A stretch of 64,000 bases of DNA from Stagnihabitans lacustris (GCF_025950525.1 NZ_JAPDGS010000003.1:434001-498000); one strand, 5' to 3'; shown: positions 50,168-59,911, counted from the first letter of the stretch. Translations and numbers: made by a program. Notes: generated by a model not told the origin, from the letters alone.

Positions 50168-50850
50168 TGCAGCTGGCCGGGATCGACGGTTGCAAGACGG
50201 GCTGGGTCGCCGTCGTGGGCGAAGTGGGGAAACCCGCCTCGGCGCGGCTGATCCATGTCACGGATTTGCCGGCTTTCCTTGGCCTGGTGGATTTCGCGCT
50301 GATCGACATGCCGGTGGGCTTCGTCGCGGGGCCAAAGACCCGCGACGTCGAACCGGCGCTGCGGGATCGGCTGAAGGGCAAGGGGTCTTCGGTCTTTCCC
50401 ACACCCTGCCGTCAGGCGCTTGTGGCCCAGACCTATGCCGAGGCCTGTGCGATCAATGTGCAGGTCCTGGGATCGGCGCTGCCCAAGCAAAGCTACATGA
50501 TCTTCCCCAAGATGCGGGAACTGGACGCGATCGTGCGCGAGATCGGCCAGAAATCCCTGCGCGAGGGGCATCCTGAGGCCTCTTTCGCGCTGATGGCGGG
50601 GGCTCCGGTGCGGTCGAAAAAGCGCGAGGCGGCGGGGCAAGCCGACCGTGTCGCGCTGTTGACCGCGCAGGGCCTGCCCGCCAAGGCGCTTTTGGAGGCG
50701 CAGATCAAGGGTCAGATGGCGCCGGACGATATCCTGGACGCGGCGGCGCTGTGGTGGTCGGCCGACCGCCATGCGCGCGGCAAACACGAAACCTTCCCCC
50801 CGGTCCCATCGCGGGATGCGGTGGGCCTTGAAATGTCAGTCATCGCCTGA
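50167..50850 (+). CDS. DUF429-family protein inserted between leuC and leuD
   Basis: A 227-residue protein of the DUF429 kind: an RNase-H-like opening AGIDGCKTGWVAVV, then ALIDMPVGFVAGPKTRDVEP, FPTPCRQAL and AALWWSADRHARG late in the chain. These residues (Asp near 7, Asp near 45, Arg/Asp downstream) resemble a ribonuclease H-type active site, but no function is established that I know of. The start overlaps the leuC TGA; leuD begins 18 bases later, so it is transcribed with leucine genes. Confidence 0.83.
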   Translation: MQLAGIDGCKTGWVAVVGEVGKPASARLIHVTDLPAFLGLVDFALIDMPVGFVAGPKTRDVEPALRDRLKGKGSSVFPTPCRQALVAQTYAEACAINVQVLGSALPKQSYMIFPKMRELDAIVREIGQKSLREGHPEASFALMAGAPVRSKKREAAGQADRVALLTAQGLPAKALLEAQIKGQMAPDDILDAAALWWSADRHARGKHETFPPVPSRDAVGLEMSVIA

Positions 50851-50868
50851 AGTGCGAAAGGACAGAAA

Positions 50869-51474
50869 ATGGACAAGTTCACCAAACTGACCGGCATCGC
50901 GGCCCCCATGGCCCTGGTCAATATCGACACCGACATGATCATCCCCAAGCAGTTCCTGAAGACCATCAAGCGGTCGGGCCTGGGCGTGAACCTGTTCGAC
51001 GAGATGCGTTACAACCTCGACGGATCGGAAATCCCCGAATTCGTGCTGAACCAGCCCGCCTATCGTGAGGCCCAGATCATCGTGGCGGGCGACAACTTCG
51101 GCTGCGGCTCCTCGCGCGAACATGCGCCTTGGGCTTTGTTGGATTTCGGCATCCGCTGTGTGATCTCGACCTCCTTTGCCGATATCTTCTTTAACAACTG
51201 CTTCAAGAACGGCATCTTGCCGATCGTCCTGCCCCAGGATGCCGTGGATGTGCTGATGGAAGACGCAAAAAAGGGCGCCAATGCCCGTCAGACCGTCGAC
51301 CTGGAGGCGCAGACCGTGACGACCTCGGATGGCCGCGTGTTCTCTTTCGACGTCGACAGCCACCGCAAGCATTGCCTGCTGAACGGGCTGGACGACATCG
51401 GGTTGACGCTGGAAAAGGCGGCGTCCATCGACTCTTACGAGGCCAAGGCCGCGCAGGCCTTCCCCTGGGCGTAA
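50869..51474 (+). CDS. leuD: 3-isopropylmalate dehydratase small subunit
   Basis: A 201-residue swivel-domain partner of LeuC. Family motifs include [18 protein letters not shown] at the start, the [17 protein letters not shown] loop and the [19 protein letters not shown] block. AAGGACAG ribosome site. It closes the leuC-DUF429-leuD operon; leuB is 4.5 kb downstream, beyond unrelated genes. Confidence 0.95.
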   Translation: MDKFTKLTGIAAPMALVNIDTDMIIPKQFLKTIKRSGLGVNLFDEMRYNLDGSEIPEFVLNQPAYREAQIIVAGDNFGCGSSREHAPWALLDFGIRCVISTSFADIFFNNCFKNGILPIVLPQDAVDVLMEDAKKGANARQTVDLEAQTVTTSDGRVFSFDVDSHRKHCLLNGLDDIGLTLEKAASIDSYEAKAAQAFPWA

Positions 51475-51504
51475 CGCTTCGGGCCGTCCCTTAGGGGGCG
51501 GCCT

Positions 51505-52023
51505 TTACGGCCTCAGGCCGCTTGCGATCTTGGTCAGCGCCTGTTTTTGCCGGGGCGATAGGCTGCCGCTGCCCGCCAGGACCCCGTCTTGCAGCAGGTC
51601 CATCAGCCCCGCCAGATCCTCGGCGCCGCGCAGCCCGTGCAGCCGCCGCACCCCGCGCGCAATGGCAGGCCCGGCGCCGCCGCATTGCCCCAGCAGCCAG
51701 CCCGCCAGGATCACCAGGTCGTCGCTGTCATCCAGCGTGATCAGGTTGTTCTGTGCCAGGCTTGCGCTGATCTTGGCCACCTGTGCGCGCCGCGGCGGGC
51801 CGTCAAGCTCGACAAAGGCCATCGCGATCATCGCCGTCAACACGCGCGGGTCCGTCACCCTGTCGACCGGATGCAGGTGGCCCGGCCCGGCCAAGCCAAG
51901 GCGCCGGCCCGCCTGCCGCAGGGACTCCACCGCGCCAAGCAGGGTCCGCGCGCCCAAGCCGCCCCGGTCCAGCCAAAGCCACCCGGCCGCAGCCACCACC
52001 AAAACCATGAGCAAAAACGGCAT
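51505..52023 (-). CDS. Small membrane-anchored protein of unknown function
   Basis: About 172 residues. The start MPFLLMVLVVAAAGWLWLDRG is a single N-terminal anchor. The rest is helical with RVLTAMIAMAFVELDGPPR and LSPRQKQALTKIAS, faintly reminiscent of TerB-like folds, but I cannot assign it. The frame is open further upstream; 52023 was chosen because the hydrophobic N-terminus then begins directly. Convergent with leuD and divergent from the next membrane protein. Confidence 0.6.
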   Translation of the reverse strand: MPFLLMVLVVAAAGWLWLDRGGLGARTLLGAVESLRQAGRRLGLAGPGHLHPVDRVTDPRVLTAMIAMAFVELDGPPRRAQVAKISASLAQNNLITLDDSDDLVILAGWLLGQCGGAGPAIARGVRRLHGLRGAEDLAGLMDLLQDGVLAGSGSLSPRQKQALTKIASGLRP

Positions 52024-52287
52024 CTTCGCGGAACTCCACATCTGGTGTCCGGCCCCAGATACCCCCATAGAGCGCCGCGCCAAAGTCCAAAATTTGGTTC
52101 AATCCTGCAACAGTTGGGCCGTCAAAGCGCCCTTAACCCGGCATTAAGTAAACAGACTGTTGCGAGCTTTCAGGAAAGAAGGCAGAAATTGGGCAAGATT
52201 GAGGCAATCTCCCAGCAAATCTGGGGCAATACTGGAACAAGGGACCGGCAAAGCACCGGGACCGTCTGGGCAAAAGGGGCAGGCGCT

Positions 52288-53124
52288 GTGGTTTCGCGTC
52301 TAACAGGGGCCGCAGTGCGGTCACTTCTGGTGATGCTTGCCATCGCCACGCCGACCGTCCTTTTGGGCGATGTCAGCACTGACAGCCAGCAGGTCGTGGC
52401 CCTGGTCGCGCTGTGCGCCGGGGTGCTGACCTTTGTCGAATACAACTCCGCCTTCCCCTCGCTGGTCGAATTCCGCGACGCGCCGCCCTTTAACCGGCTG
52501 CGCTTTGGGATGCTGTTCCTGACGCTGTTTTGCCTGTCGGCGATCGAGCGCGGCCGCATCGCCCCCACCACGATGACCGAGCTGATCCATGCCATCGGCG
52601 CGCTGATCGGGATGTCGATGGACTTCCCTTATTCGCCCGTGCGGCTGGCCACCTTCATGATGGCCTCGGGCGGGACCGAGGCGCAGATGGGCGCCGTGCG
52701 CACCGCCGCGGGGATGGCCTATCTTATCTCTTTGCTGTCGTTGACGATTTTCGTTATCATTGTGAAGCTGGGCGGCTGGCCGCGCAAGGGCGCGCCCTTT
52801 AACGTCTGGGTGAACCTGCCGACCTTCGATCCGACCTCGGGCGGGGATGTGGTCGCCCGCCTGACCCGCGATGCCCGCGTCAACATCGCCATCGGCTTCC
52901 TGCTGCCCTTCCTGACCCCCGCGGTGGTTTTCATCGCCAAGTCGGGTTTCCAGCCGCTGAACGCCACCAGCCCGCAAACCCTGATCTGGACCATGACCCT
53001 ATGGGCTTTCCTGCCAGCCAGCCTTTTCATGCGTGGCATCGCCATGGGCCGCGTCGCCGACATGATCCGCGAACGGCGCGAGATCGCGCAAGCCGTCCCG
53101 GCGCTTGTGCCGCAGCCGGCCTGA
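52288..53124 (+). CDS. Multi-pass membrane protein of unknown function
   Basis: About 278 residues with six or so membrane segments (VRSLLVMLAIATPTVLLG, FGMLFLTLFCLSA, AYLISLLSLTIFVIIVKLG, IAIGFLLPFLTPAVVF, TLIWTMTLWAFLPASLFM). Starts at GTG with AAGGGGC ahead. No recognisable transporter motif. The stop overlaps the beginning of the next gene, so the two are likely coupled; the partner is a secreted nuclease/phosphatase-fold protein. Confidence 0.7.
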   Translation: MVSRLTGAAVRSLLVMLAIATPTVLLGDVSTDSQQVVALVALCAGVLTFVEYNSAFPSLVEFRDAPPFNRLRFGMLFLTLFCLSAIERGRIAPTTMTELIHAIGALIGMSMDFPYSPVRLATFMMASGGTEAQMGAVRTAAGMAYLISLLSLTIFVIIVKLGGWPRKGAPFNVWVNLPTFDPTSGGDVVARLTRDARVNIAIGFLLPFLTPAVVFIAKSGFQPLNATSPQTLIWTMTLWAFLPASLFMRGIAMGRVADMIRERREIAQAVPALVPQPA

Positions 53125-54122
53125 TCACCCTGCTTCTGGCCTTTCCGGCGCTGGCCGATATCAAGCTTGCGACCTGGGACAGCGGCATGTCCCAGACCGG
53201 CCCCGGCCTTTTGTTGCACCGCCTGACCCGCAAGGACCGCCCCGAGATCGAGGCAAGCCTTCAGGTCATCGACGCGCTGGATGCCGATGTCCTGCTGTTG
53301 ACCGATATCGACTGGGACCTGAACGCCGAGGCCTTGGCCGCGCTGAACGCCCGCCTTGCCCGTCCCTATCCGCATGTCATGGGCCTGAAGCCCAACACCG
53401 GCATCCCGTCGGGTCTGGACCTGAACCACGACGGCGCGCTTGCCGGGCCGCGCGATGCGCTGGCCTATGGGCTTTACCCCGGCCATTCCGGCATGGCCCT
53501 GCTGTCCCGCCTGCCCATCGGGACGCCGCAAAGCCTGACCGACCTGTTGTGGCGCGACCTGCCCGGCGCCAACCTGCCCCCCGACCTGACCGAGGACGAG
53601 GCCGCTGTTCTGCCGCTGTCGACCTCGGGCCATTATGTCATTCCGCTGGATCTGGGGACCGGGACCCTGACGCTTTTGGCCTATGCCGCGACCCCGCCGG
53701 TCTTTGACGGGCCCGAAGACCGCAACGGCCGCCGCAATGCCGATGAGACCGCTGTGTGGTCGCGCCTTCTGGATGGCAGCCTGGGCACGCCGCCCGCCCC
53801 GCCCTTCGTGGTGATCGGCAAGCCCAACCTGGACCCCAACGATGGCGACGGGATGCCGGCCAGCCTGCTTGCCCTGATGGCGCAGCTGCAAGACCCCAAG
53901 CCCCGCGGCATGGCCCCGCCCGATGGCGGCAAGGGTGATCCCGCGCTGGACACCTCGATCCTGAAATCCGGGCAGGGGCTGCGGGTCGACATGATCTTGC
54001 CGTCGAAGGATATCACCGTGACGGGGGCCGGGGTGCTGTGGCCCGCGGCCTCTGATCCAATCGCCCCGGTGCTGGACCTGGCCTCGCCTCACCGTCCGGT
54101 CTGGATCACCATCGCGCCGTGA
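53121..54122 (+). CDS. Secreted endonuclease/exonuclease/phosphatase-family protein
   Basis: A protein of about 333 residues with a short signal-like N-terminus ITLLLAFPALADIKLATWDS, then EEP-fold blocks: DADVLLLTDIDWDLN, GHSGMALLSRLPIG and FVVIGKPNLDPNDGDGMP (where GDFN would be usual). The GKPN variant and missing classical His motif leave activity open. No ATG, GTG or TTG gives a sensible start; CTG at 53121 overlaps the preceding TGA, while the only ATG is 120 bases further upstream inside the previous gene. Its 3' end overlaps the convergent gene by 34 bases. Confidence 0.7.
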   Translation: MITLLLAFPALADIKLATWDSGMSQTGPGLLLHRLTRKDRPEIEASLQVIDALDADVLLLTDIDWDLNAEALAALNARLARPYPHVMGLKPNTGIPSGLDLNHDGALAGPRDALAYGLYPGHSGMALLSRLPIGTPQSLTDLLWRDLPGANLPPDLTEDEAAVLPLSTSGHYVIPLDLGTGTLTLLAYAATPPVFDGPEDRNGRRNADETAVWSRLLDGSLGTPPAPPFVVIGKPNLDPNDGDGMPASLLALMAQLQDPKPRGMAPPDGGKGDPALDTSILKSGQGLRVDMILPSKDITVTGAGVLWPAASDPIAPVLDLASPHRPVWITIAP

Positions 54123-54964
54123 CCCGGCAGGTGATCGCGCAACACCACATCCAGCGGCGTCGCGCGAAAGTCGGGGAACAGCGCTTGCAAGGGCGCCGGG
54201 TCAAGGCTGTGGTCATGGTCGAACAGATAGCGCATCTCGCGCAGCTCTCGGGCCAGTTCCCAGAAGGGCGCGGCCAGGGTCATGGCCCACCAGGCAAATC
54301 CGACGACCCGGACTGGCTGACCGCCAAGGGCTGCCAGTCGTGCGGCGAGGTCGTCGGGCGACAGGGTAAAGCCCGCAAAGGGCAGGTCGGTAAAGCCGGG
54401 CAGGGTGTCGCGCGCCTCGGCCAGCCGGACGCAAAGCCGCCCGAGGTCGGGCAGATAGCCATAGGCCCGGCGCCCCCGCCCCATCGCGGCCACGCGGCCC
54501 GGCGTCTTCAGCATGACCATGCGCCAGATCGTCCCGGGTCCGTCGCCCACGAAATCCCCCGCCCGCAAGATCGCGACCTTGACGCCCAAAGCCGCAAGCG
54601 CGCGGTAGTCGCGCTCCATCTGCACCCGGATCGCGCCCTTGCGGGAGCAGGGCGCTTGCAGGGTCCCGGGTCCCCATGGGCCGGGCTGAACGCCATAGTT
54701 ATAGACATTGCCCGGCACGATCAGAAAGGCGCCCGAGGCCTTGGCCGCGGCGCTGACCTCGGCCGTGATGGCGGGGATCGTCCGCGCCCAGTCGTGATAT
54801 TTCGGCGGGTTCAGCCCGTTGACGATGACATCGCAGCCCATGGCCGCCGCCGTCATGTCGCCCCCGCGCGTGAACCGCAAGACCTCGTGTCCCGCCGCGG
54901 CAAAGGCTGCCGCCGCCGCCGCGCCGAAATTTCCGTTGGACCCCAGAACCAGAACTTTCATCAT
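54089..54964 (-). CDS. NAD(P)-binding Rossmann protein, SDR/epimerase-like
   Basis: A 291-residue protein with an N-terminal dinucleotide-binding motif (VLVLGSNGNFGAAAAAAFAAAGHEVLRF) and a NmrA/epimerase-like body: DVIVNGLNPPKYHDWA, FLIVPGNVYNYGV and VKVAILRAGDFVGDGPG. The YNYGV may carry the catalytic Tyr. It could act on a nucleotide sugar or serve as a redox sensor. AGGAGG site before ATG 54964. It overlaps the 3' end of the convergent EEP gene and is divergent from the LysR gene, which might regulate it. Confidence 0.8.
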   Translation of the reverse strand: MMKVLVLGSNGNFGAAAAAAFAAAGHEVLRFTRGGDMTAAAMGCDVIVNGLNPPKYHDWARTIPAITAEVSAAAKASGAFLIVPGNVYNYGVQPGPWGPGTLQAPCSRKGAIRVQMERDYRALAALGVKVAILRAGDFVGDGPGTIWRMVMLKTPGRVAAMGRGRRAYGYLPDLGRLCVRLAEARDTLPGFTDLPFAGFTLSPDDLAARLAALGGQPVRVVGFAWWAMTLAAPFWELARELREMRYLFDHDHSLDPAPLQALFPDFRATPLDVVLRDHLPGHGAMVIQTGR

Positions 54965-55047
54965 GCACCTCCTGTGATGCCTCCTTTTCGCCCATAAATA
55001 GGCGCATGGGGATTGTCGAAATCCGGCGATCCCCTATACATGAATGT

Positions 55048-55956
55048 ATGGATTGGACCCTTATCCGCTCTTTCCTGGCCGTGGCCGACCATGGCTCGCT
55101 GTCGGCCGCCGCCCGCGCGCTTGGCCTGACCCAGCCCACACTGGGCCGCCACATCACCGAACTGTCCGTCCAATTGCAGACCCCGCTTTTCACCCGCAGC
55201 GCTCGCGGGTTGGAACCCTCCGACGCCGCCCTTGCGCTCTTGCCTGCCGCGCGTCAGATGCGCGAGGCCGCCGCCCGGTTGGAACTGGCGGCGGCGGGCG
55301 CCTCGGACCGGTTGCAAGGGACGGTGCGGCTGACGGCCAGCCGCGTGATCTCGCATCACGTCTTGCCTTGGGTCTTGGCCCGGTTGCGGGTCGCAGAGCC
55401 CGGCATCGAAATCGAGCTCGTGCCCTCGGACACGCCCGAAAACCTGCTGTTCCGCGAGGCCGACATCGCCTTGCGCATGTTCCGCCCCGATCAGGACGGC
55501 ACCTTTGCCCGCCACCTGATCGACCTGCCGATGGGGCTTTATGCGGCGAAAACCTACCTGGACCGCCGGGGTCGCCCCCAGGCTCCGCCGGACCTTGCCG
55601 CCCATGACCTGATCGGGATGGACCGATCCGACCTTGTGCAGCGGATGCTGGATTTCCTGAAGGTGCCGCTGAAACGTGCGGATTTCCCGGTGCGCTGCGA
55701 CGACCAGTTGGTCTATCTGAACCTGATCCGCGCGGGGCTTGGCATTGGCGGCGCTCTGCGGCTGATCGGTGATGCCGACCCGCTGCTGGAGCCCGCCGCC
55801 CCCTTTCTGGCGCTGCCCGCTCTGCCGGTCTGGCTGACCGCGCCGCAAGCCCTGCGCCACACCCCGCGCATCCGCCGCGTGCTGGATCATCTGGCCGCCG
55901 AATTCCTAAGCCTGCTTGACCCTGGCCACCTTGACCCGGGGCCTGTCAAAGGCTAG
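55048..55956 (+). CDS. LysR-family transcriptional regulator
   Basis: A 302-residue LysR protein. The N-terminal winged helix reads [34 protein letters not shown], and the effector domain begins [19 protein letters not shown] with later [23 protein letters not shown] 55048 starts the conserved MDWTLIR; an earlier in-frame ATG at 55006 is possible. It is divergent from the NAD-binding gene (likely target, by the family's usual arrangement) and ends 29 bases before leuB, so it could also influence leuB through readthrough. Confidence 0.9.
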   Translation: MDWTLIRSFLAVADHGSLSAAARALGLTQPTLGRHITELSVQLQTPLFTRSARGLEPSDAALALLPAARQMREAAARLELAAAGASDRLQGTVRLTASRVISHHVLPWVLARLRVAEPGIEIELVPSDTPENLLFREADIALRMFRPDQDGTFARHLIDLPMGLYAAKTYLDRRGRPQAPPDLAAHDLIGMDRSDLVQRMLDFLKVPLKRADFPVRCDDQLVYLNLIRAGLGIGGALRLIGDADPLLEPAAPFLALPALPVWLTAPQALRHTPRIRRVLDHLAAEFLSLLDPGHLDPGPVKG

Positions 55957-55985
55957 GCCAACCGCGACCAATTCAGGAGGCGAAC

Positions 55986-57092
55986 ATGGCCAACCCTTCC
56001 ATCCTTATCCTCGCCGGTGACGGCATCGGCCCCGAAGTCATGGCCGAAGTGAAAAAGATCATCGGCTGGATGGGCGCGAAGCGCGGCATCCATTTCGACG
56101 TCAGCGAAGACCTGGTCGGCGGTTGCGCCTATGACGCCCATGGCACGCCCCTGACCGATGCGACGATGGCGCGCGCCCAAGAGGTCGACGCCGTGCTTCT
56201 GGGCGCCGTCGGCGGGCCGAAATATGACAAGCTGGACTTCAGTGTGAAGCCCGAGCGCGGCCTTCTGCGCCTGCGCAAAGAGATGGACCTTTTCTCGAAC
56301 CTGCGCCCGGCCCAGTGCTTTGACGCGCTGGCCGATTTCTCGTCGCTGAAAAAGGACGTGGTGGCCGGTTTGGACATCATGATCGTGCGCGAACTGACCT
56401 CGGGTGTCTATTTCGGCGAACCCCGCGGCATCTTCACCGAGGGCAACGAGCGCGTGGGCATCAACACCCAGCGCTACACCGAAAGCGAAATCGCCCGCGT
56501 GGCGCGGTCTGCTTTTGAACTGGCCCGCAAGCGCGACAACAAGGTCTGCTCGATGGAGAAGGCCAATGTCATGGAATCCGGCATCCTGTGGCGCGAAGTC
56601 GTCCAGGAAATCCACGACAAGGAATATCCCGACGTCGAGCTGTCGCATATGTATGCCGACGCCGGCGCCATGCAGCTGTGCCGTTGGCCCAAGCAATTCG
56701 ACGTCATCGTGACCGACAACCTGTTCGGGGATCTTCTGTCGGACATGGCCGCCATGCTGACCGGGTCCTTGGGGATGCTGCCCTCGGCCTCCTTGGGTCT
56801 GCCGCAGGCCAATGGCCGCCCGAAGGCCTTGTATGAGCCCGTCCACGGCTCGGCCCCCGACATCGCGGGCACGGGCAAGGCCAATCCCATCGCCTGTATC
56901 CTGTCGTTTGCGATGGCATTGCGCTATTCCTTTGACCTGGGCTCTGAGGCCACCCGCGTCGAGCAGGCCGTGGAAAAGGTGCTGGCCGATGGTGTGCGCA
57001 CCGCCGACCTGATGGGCCCCGAGGGCGGCACGCCGGTTTCGACCGCTCAGATGGGCGACGCGGTCTTGGCCGCGCTGGACGCCAGCCTGTAA
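55986..57092 (+). CDS. leuB: 3-isopropylmalate dehydrogenase
   Basis: A 368-residue NAD-dependent beta-decarboxylating dehydrogenase, the third leucine step. It has the opening [19 protein letters not shown], substrate Arg/Tyr region [18 protein letters not shown], the metal-site [11 protein letters not shown] and [20 protein letters not shown], and NAD-binding [20 protein letters not shown]. An AGGAGG site lies ahead of the ATG. Separated from leuCD by four unrelated genes plus LysR. Confidence 0.97.
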   Translation: MANPSILILAGDGIGPEVMAEVKKIIGWMGAKRGIHFDVSEDLVGGCAYDAHGTPLTDATMARAQEVDAVLLGAVGGPKYDKLDFSVKPERGLLRLRKEMDLFSNLRPAQCFDALADFSSLKKDVVAGLDIMIVRELTSGVYFGEPRGIFTEGNERVGINTQRYTESEIARVARSAFELARKRDNKVCSMEKANVMESGILWREVVQEIHDKEYPDVELSHMYADAGAMQLCRWPKQFDVIVTDNLFGDLLSDMAAMLTGSLGMLPSASLGLPQANGRPKALYEPVHGSAPDIAGTGKANPIACILSFAMALRYSFDLGSEATRVEQAVEKVLADGVRTADLMGPEGGTPVSTAQMGDAVLAALDASL

Positions 57093-57100
57093 AACAGAGG

Positions 57101-57125
57101 CCCCGGATCAAGTCCGGGGCGCCTT
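57101..57125 (+). terminator. Terminator hairpin after leuB
   Basis: CCCCGGA (57101-57107), loop TCAAG, TCCGGGG (57113-57119), then CGCCTTT. It is a seven-base GC stem just after the leuB stop; the T-tract is short. Confidence 0.65.
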
Positions 57126-57212
57126 TGCGATCAAGCGGCCGGGGTCCTCCCCGGCCCTTTGTCATTTCGGCCCCCAGGTCACTTGGGCCCATTAGTCACT
57201 TGGGCCCCCAAG

Positions 57213-57977
57213 TCATTTCGGCTTGAAGTCGGCGATTTCCTTGACCTTGGCGAGGGCCAGTTGCAGCACCTTCAGCCGCAGGGTCACATGTTTCGGGTCC
57301 TCGCTTCCGATCTTCAGCGTATCGGAGTCAAAGCCCTTGAACTTCTCGAAATCCTTCCAGAATTCCTTACGATAGATCTCGATGGTCGAAACGCAATTCG
57401 ACACCGAGCGGCCGTGCTGTTTCACCAGCGTGTCCCAATCCGTCTTGGTGCCCGGCGAGTCCACATAGTCGCCCGCGCCCTTGCGGAACTTGTCGATCGA
57501 GGGTTTCAGCTCTTTGACGGCCAGGTCGACGCGCATCTTGATGCGCTTTTCGGCCTCCTTGACCTCGTCTTCAAAGGTGATGCTCTTGCACGTGACCGCG
57601 AAAAGATCGGCGGTCTTGGCAATCGTCGCGGCGGCCTTGGCGGCGTCGGTGTATTTCGCCTTGGTCAGGGCGATTTCGGCCTTTTTCGCGGTCGCGACAA
57701 TGGTTTTCAACTGGCTGATCAGCGGCTCGACCATCTTGGCATAGTTGGACTTCGCTTCCTTGATGCCTGTGGCCAGATCCTCCATCGTCTTGGGCGAATT
57801 CACCGTCGGCAAAAGCCTGGCGGTGTCGATCAGCTTGTGCAGCTTCTCGCCCTTGTCCAACTCGGCCTTCAGGCCGGTCTTGACCGTCTTGGCCATCAGG
57901 CCCTTTTTCTTTTGCCAATCCTTGTCGGTCAATTCGACCGGGTAGTTTATCAAGTAGGAAACGTTGATGCCCGCCAT
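57213..57977 (-). CDS. Unknown helical protein, Lys-rich paralogue of the next gene
   Basis: A 254-residue, all-helical protein with unusually many Lys residues and no signal or membrane segment. Sequences such as YPVELTDKDWQKKKG, DTARLLPTVNSPKTME and RKEFWKDFEKFKGFDSDTLK have clear counterparts in the neighbouring 58024 protein (YPPELTEAAWAAKTG, PAALLPSTRQPQSLT, RARFWHKFKMFQSFDIDALK). The pair probably arose by tandem duplication and is cotranscribed (46-base gap). No domain is recognised. Composition is distinctly less GC-rich than its paralogue. Confidence 0.75.
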   Translation of the reverse strand: MAGINVSYLINYPVELTDKDWQKKKGLMAKTVKTGLKAELDKGEKLHKLIDTARLLPTVNSPKTMEDLATGIKEAKSNYAKMVEPLISQLKTIVATAKKAEIALTKAKYTDAAKAAATIAKTADLFAVTCKSITFEDEVKEAEKRIKMRVDLAVKELKPSIDKFRKGAGDYVDSPGTKTDWDTLVKQHGRSVSNCVSTIEIYRKEFWKDFEKFKGFDSDTLKIGSEDPKHVTLRLKVLQLALAKVKEIADFKPK

Positions 57978-58023
57978 TGATGCCTTCCCTTAATTTGGAT
58001 GACGAAAAGTTAACGCGGCATTT

Positions 58024-58812
58024 TTAATCCGCCAAGGGGGAAGCTTGGGTGATTTTCCCCGGCTCGTCCGGTTCGTGATCCGCGATGGCCTCGGTCTGGC
58101 GGACGGCCTGGCCCAGAACGGCAAGGCGTTTGGTGCGGTCGATCTCTTCGGTGCCCTCCAGTTTCAGGGCGTCGATGTCAAAGCTTTGGAACATCTTGAA
58201 CTTGTGCCAGAACCGCGCGCGATAATCAGGCAGGGCCGAGACGATCTGGCTAAGCCTGTGGCCCTCGGGGCGGATCAGGGCTTGCCAGTCGGCGGCGCGC
58301 TGGGGGCCTTGTTCATAGGTCTGGGCTGCGCGGATCAGCCGGGCCGCGGCATCGTCCACCATAAGGTCGGCCTTGTCGCTGGCGGCCTCGATCCGGGCGC
58401 GGGTGTCCTCGTAATCCTGGCTCCAGTCGACGGCGGCGCAGGCCTGGGCGAAAGCTGCGGCGCTGTCGCCCAGTTCGGCGGCTGCGGGGCCGGGACCTTG
58501 GCGGCTGCGCTTGTATTCCGCAAGGATGCGCCTTGCGATGCGGGCCAGGCTCATCAGCTGATCCTGAAGCGGCAGGACGCGGGCGGTCAGGTGGCTGTGG
58601 CAGTCGATTACCGCCAGCTCCAGCGCGGTCAGGCTTTGCGGCTGGCGGGTCGAGGGCAACAGCGCCGCGGGGTCGATCCGGGCGTAAAGCCGTTCGGCCT
58701 GCGCCAGTTCGGCCCCCAGCGCAGAGGGGCGCCCCCCGGTCTTGGCAGCCCAAGCCGCTTCGGTCAGCTCGGGCGGGTAGACGCCCAAGGGCAAGAGGCC
58801 CGTGCCGGACAT
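58024..58812 (-). CDS. Unknown helical protein, Ala-rich paralogue
   Basis: A 262-residue helical protein homologous throughout to the 57213 gene product but Ala/Arg-rich rather than Lys-rich. It keeps the YPPELTEAAW start, the LLPSTRQPQSLTALEL block and the RARFWHKFKMFQSFDIDALKLEG ending. It is upstream in the same direction, so it would be translated first. Function is unknown; possible structural or scaffold proteins. Confidence 0.75.
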   Translation of the reverse strand: MSGTGLLPLGVYPPELTEAAWAAKTGGRPSALGAELAQAERLYARIDPAALLPSTRQPQSLTALELAVIDCHSHLTARVLPLQDQLMSLARIARRILAEYKRSRQGPGPAAAELGDSAAAFAQACAAVDWSQDYEDTRARIEAASDKADLMVDDAAARLIRAAQTYEQGPQRAADWQALIRPEGHRLSQIVSALPDYRARFWHKFKMFQSFDIDALKLEGTEEIDRTKRLAVLGQAVRQTEAIADHEPDEPGKITQASPLAD

Positions 58813-59014
58813 GCGTTCCCTTTTTCAGCGGTCGCAGGACGATCAGCCCATGACCGATCTGCCCGATCCTTGCAAGAAATTTGGGCGCAGGCCAAGCGCC
58901 CGGCAAGAGCGGGTGGCAAAACCGCCCCACAAAAACGTGAACGCGGGAAAAACGACCCGTGTCTGGCGGAATATGGCAGGATATATTTACCTTTATGCCA
59001 GAGGTTGCATCATC

Positions 59015-59911
59015 ATGATCCAATCTCCTTCCCTGCGTGGCAGCCTTTTGGCGCTTGCCTCTTTCGGCGGCTATGCGTGCTGCGACATTTCATTGAAGGC
59101 CTTGGGGGCTGCGAACCTGCACTCGTTTCAGGTGGCGTTCCTGTCGGCCCTGTGCACCTTGCCCTTCGTGCTGGGCCAGATCCTCTGGACCAACCGGGCA
59201 GAGCTTTCGCCCGCGGCCTTTCGTCCCGCCCTGCCGGGGCTGACGCTGTTGCGCGGGCTGATTACGCTGTGCGGGTCAGGGTTTGTGACCTATGCCTTCA
59301 CCCATCTGCCCATCGCGGAATGTTACGCGATCTTTTTCACCATGCCCTTGCTGATCACTCTGCTGGCCTGGCCCCTGCTGGGAGAGCCCATCGACGCCAG
59401 GCGTGGGGTCCTGATCCTGTTGGGCTTTGCCGGCGTGCTGATCGCGCTGCGGCCGGGGTCGACCGATTTCCAGTTCGCGCATCTGATTGCGGCCTGTGGC
59501 GCCGTGACCGGGGCCCTGAACTCGCTGTTGCTGCGCAAGATCGGCCACCGCGAAAGGTCGGGGGTCATCCTGCTGTATCCGGTGCTGTTTCAGGCCGGGG
59601 TCGGGGCCTTTCTGGCCTATGGCGTCTGGCAGCCGCTGACGCTGCAGGACTGGGCCATCGGGCTGCAAATCGGCGCGATCGGGACTTTGGCCGGGGTGCT
59701 GATTATCGCGGCCTACCGCTGTTCGCCCGCCATTGTCGTGGCGCCGATGCAGTATTCACAGATCGTCTGGGCCAGTGCGCTGGGCGTGATCTTTTTCGCC
59801 GAGATCCCCAAGGCCGCGACGATTTCGGGCATCTCGGTCATCATCGCGGCGGGGCTCTTGATGCTGTGGGTCAATGGCCGCGCCCCTGCCTTCCGAAAAT
59901 CCCTCGCCTGA
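59015..59911 (+). CDS. EamA/DMT-family transporter (first of a pair)
   Basis: A 298-residue membrane protein with about ten helices in two EamA repeats. Features: SLLALASFGGYACCDISLKA, TYAFTHLPIAECYAIFFTMP and, at the end of the second half, YSQIVWASALGVIFFAEIP, the DMT-family signature. Exports small metabolites; the substrate is unknown. The start at 59015 follows an AGAGG site and removes an implausible hydrophilic extension. A homologue follows 66 bases downstream. Confidence 0.85.
   Translation: MIQSPSLRGSLLALASFGGYACCDISLKALGAANLHSFQVAFLSALCTLPFVLGQILWTNRAELSPAAFRPALPGLTLLRGLITLCGSGFVTYAFTHLPIAECYAIFFTMPLLITLLAWPLLGEPIDARRGVLILLGFAGVLIALRPGSTDFQFAHLIAACGAVTGALNSLLLRKIGHRERSGVILLYPVLFQAGVGAFLAYGVWQPLTLQDWAIGLQIGAIGTLAGVLIIAAYRCSPAIVVAPMQYSQIVWASALGVIFFAEIPKAATISGISVIIAAGLLMLWVNGRAPAFRKSLA

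Noticed and set aside
57161-57220. Short repeats of GTCACTTGGGCCC and GTCATTTCGG before the Lys-rich gene stop
   Set aside because: Only two copies each over 60 bases, no unit structure; probably local slippage, not a CRISPR or regulatory array.
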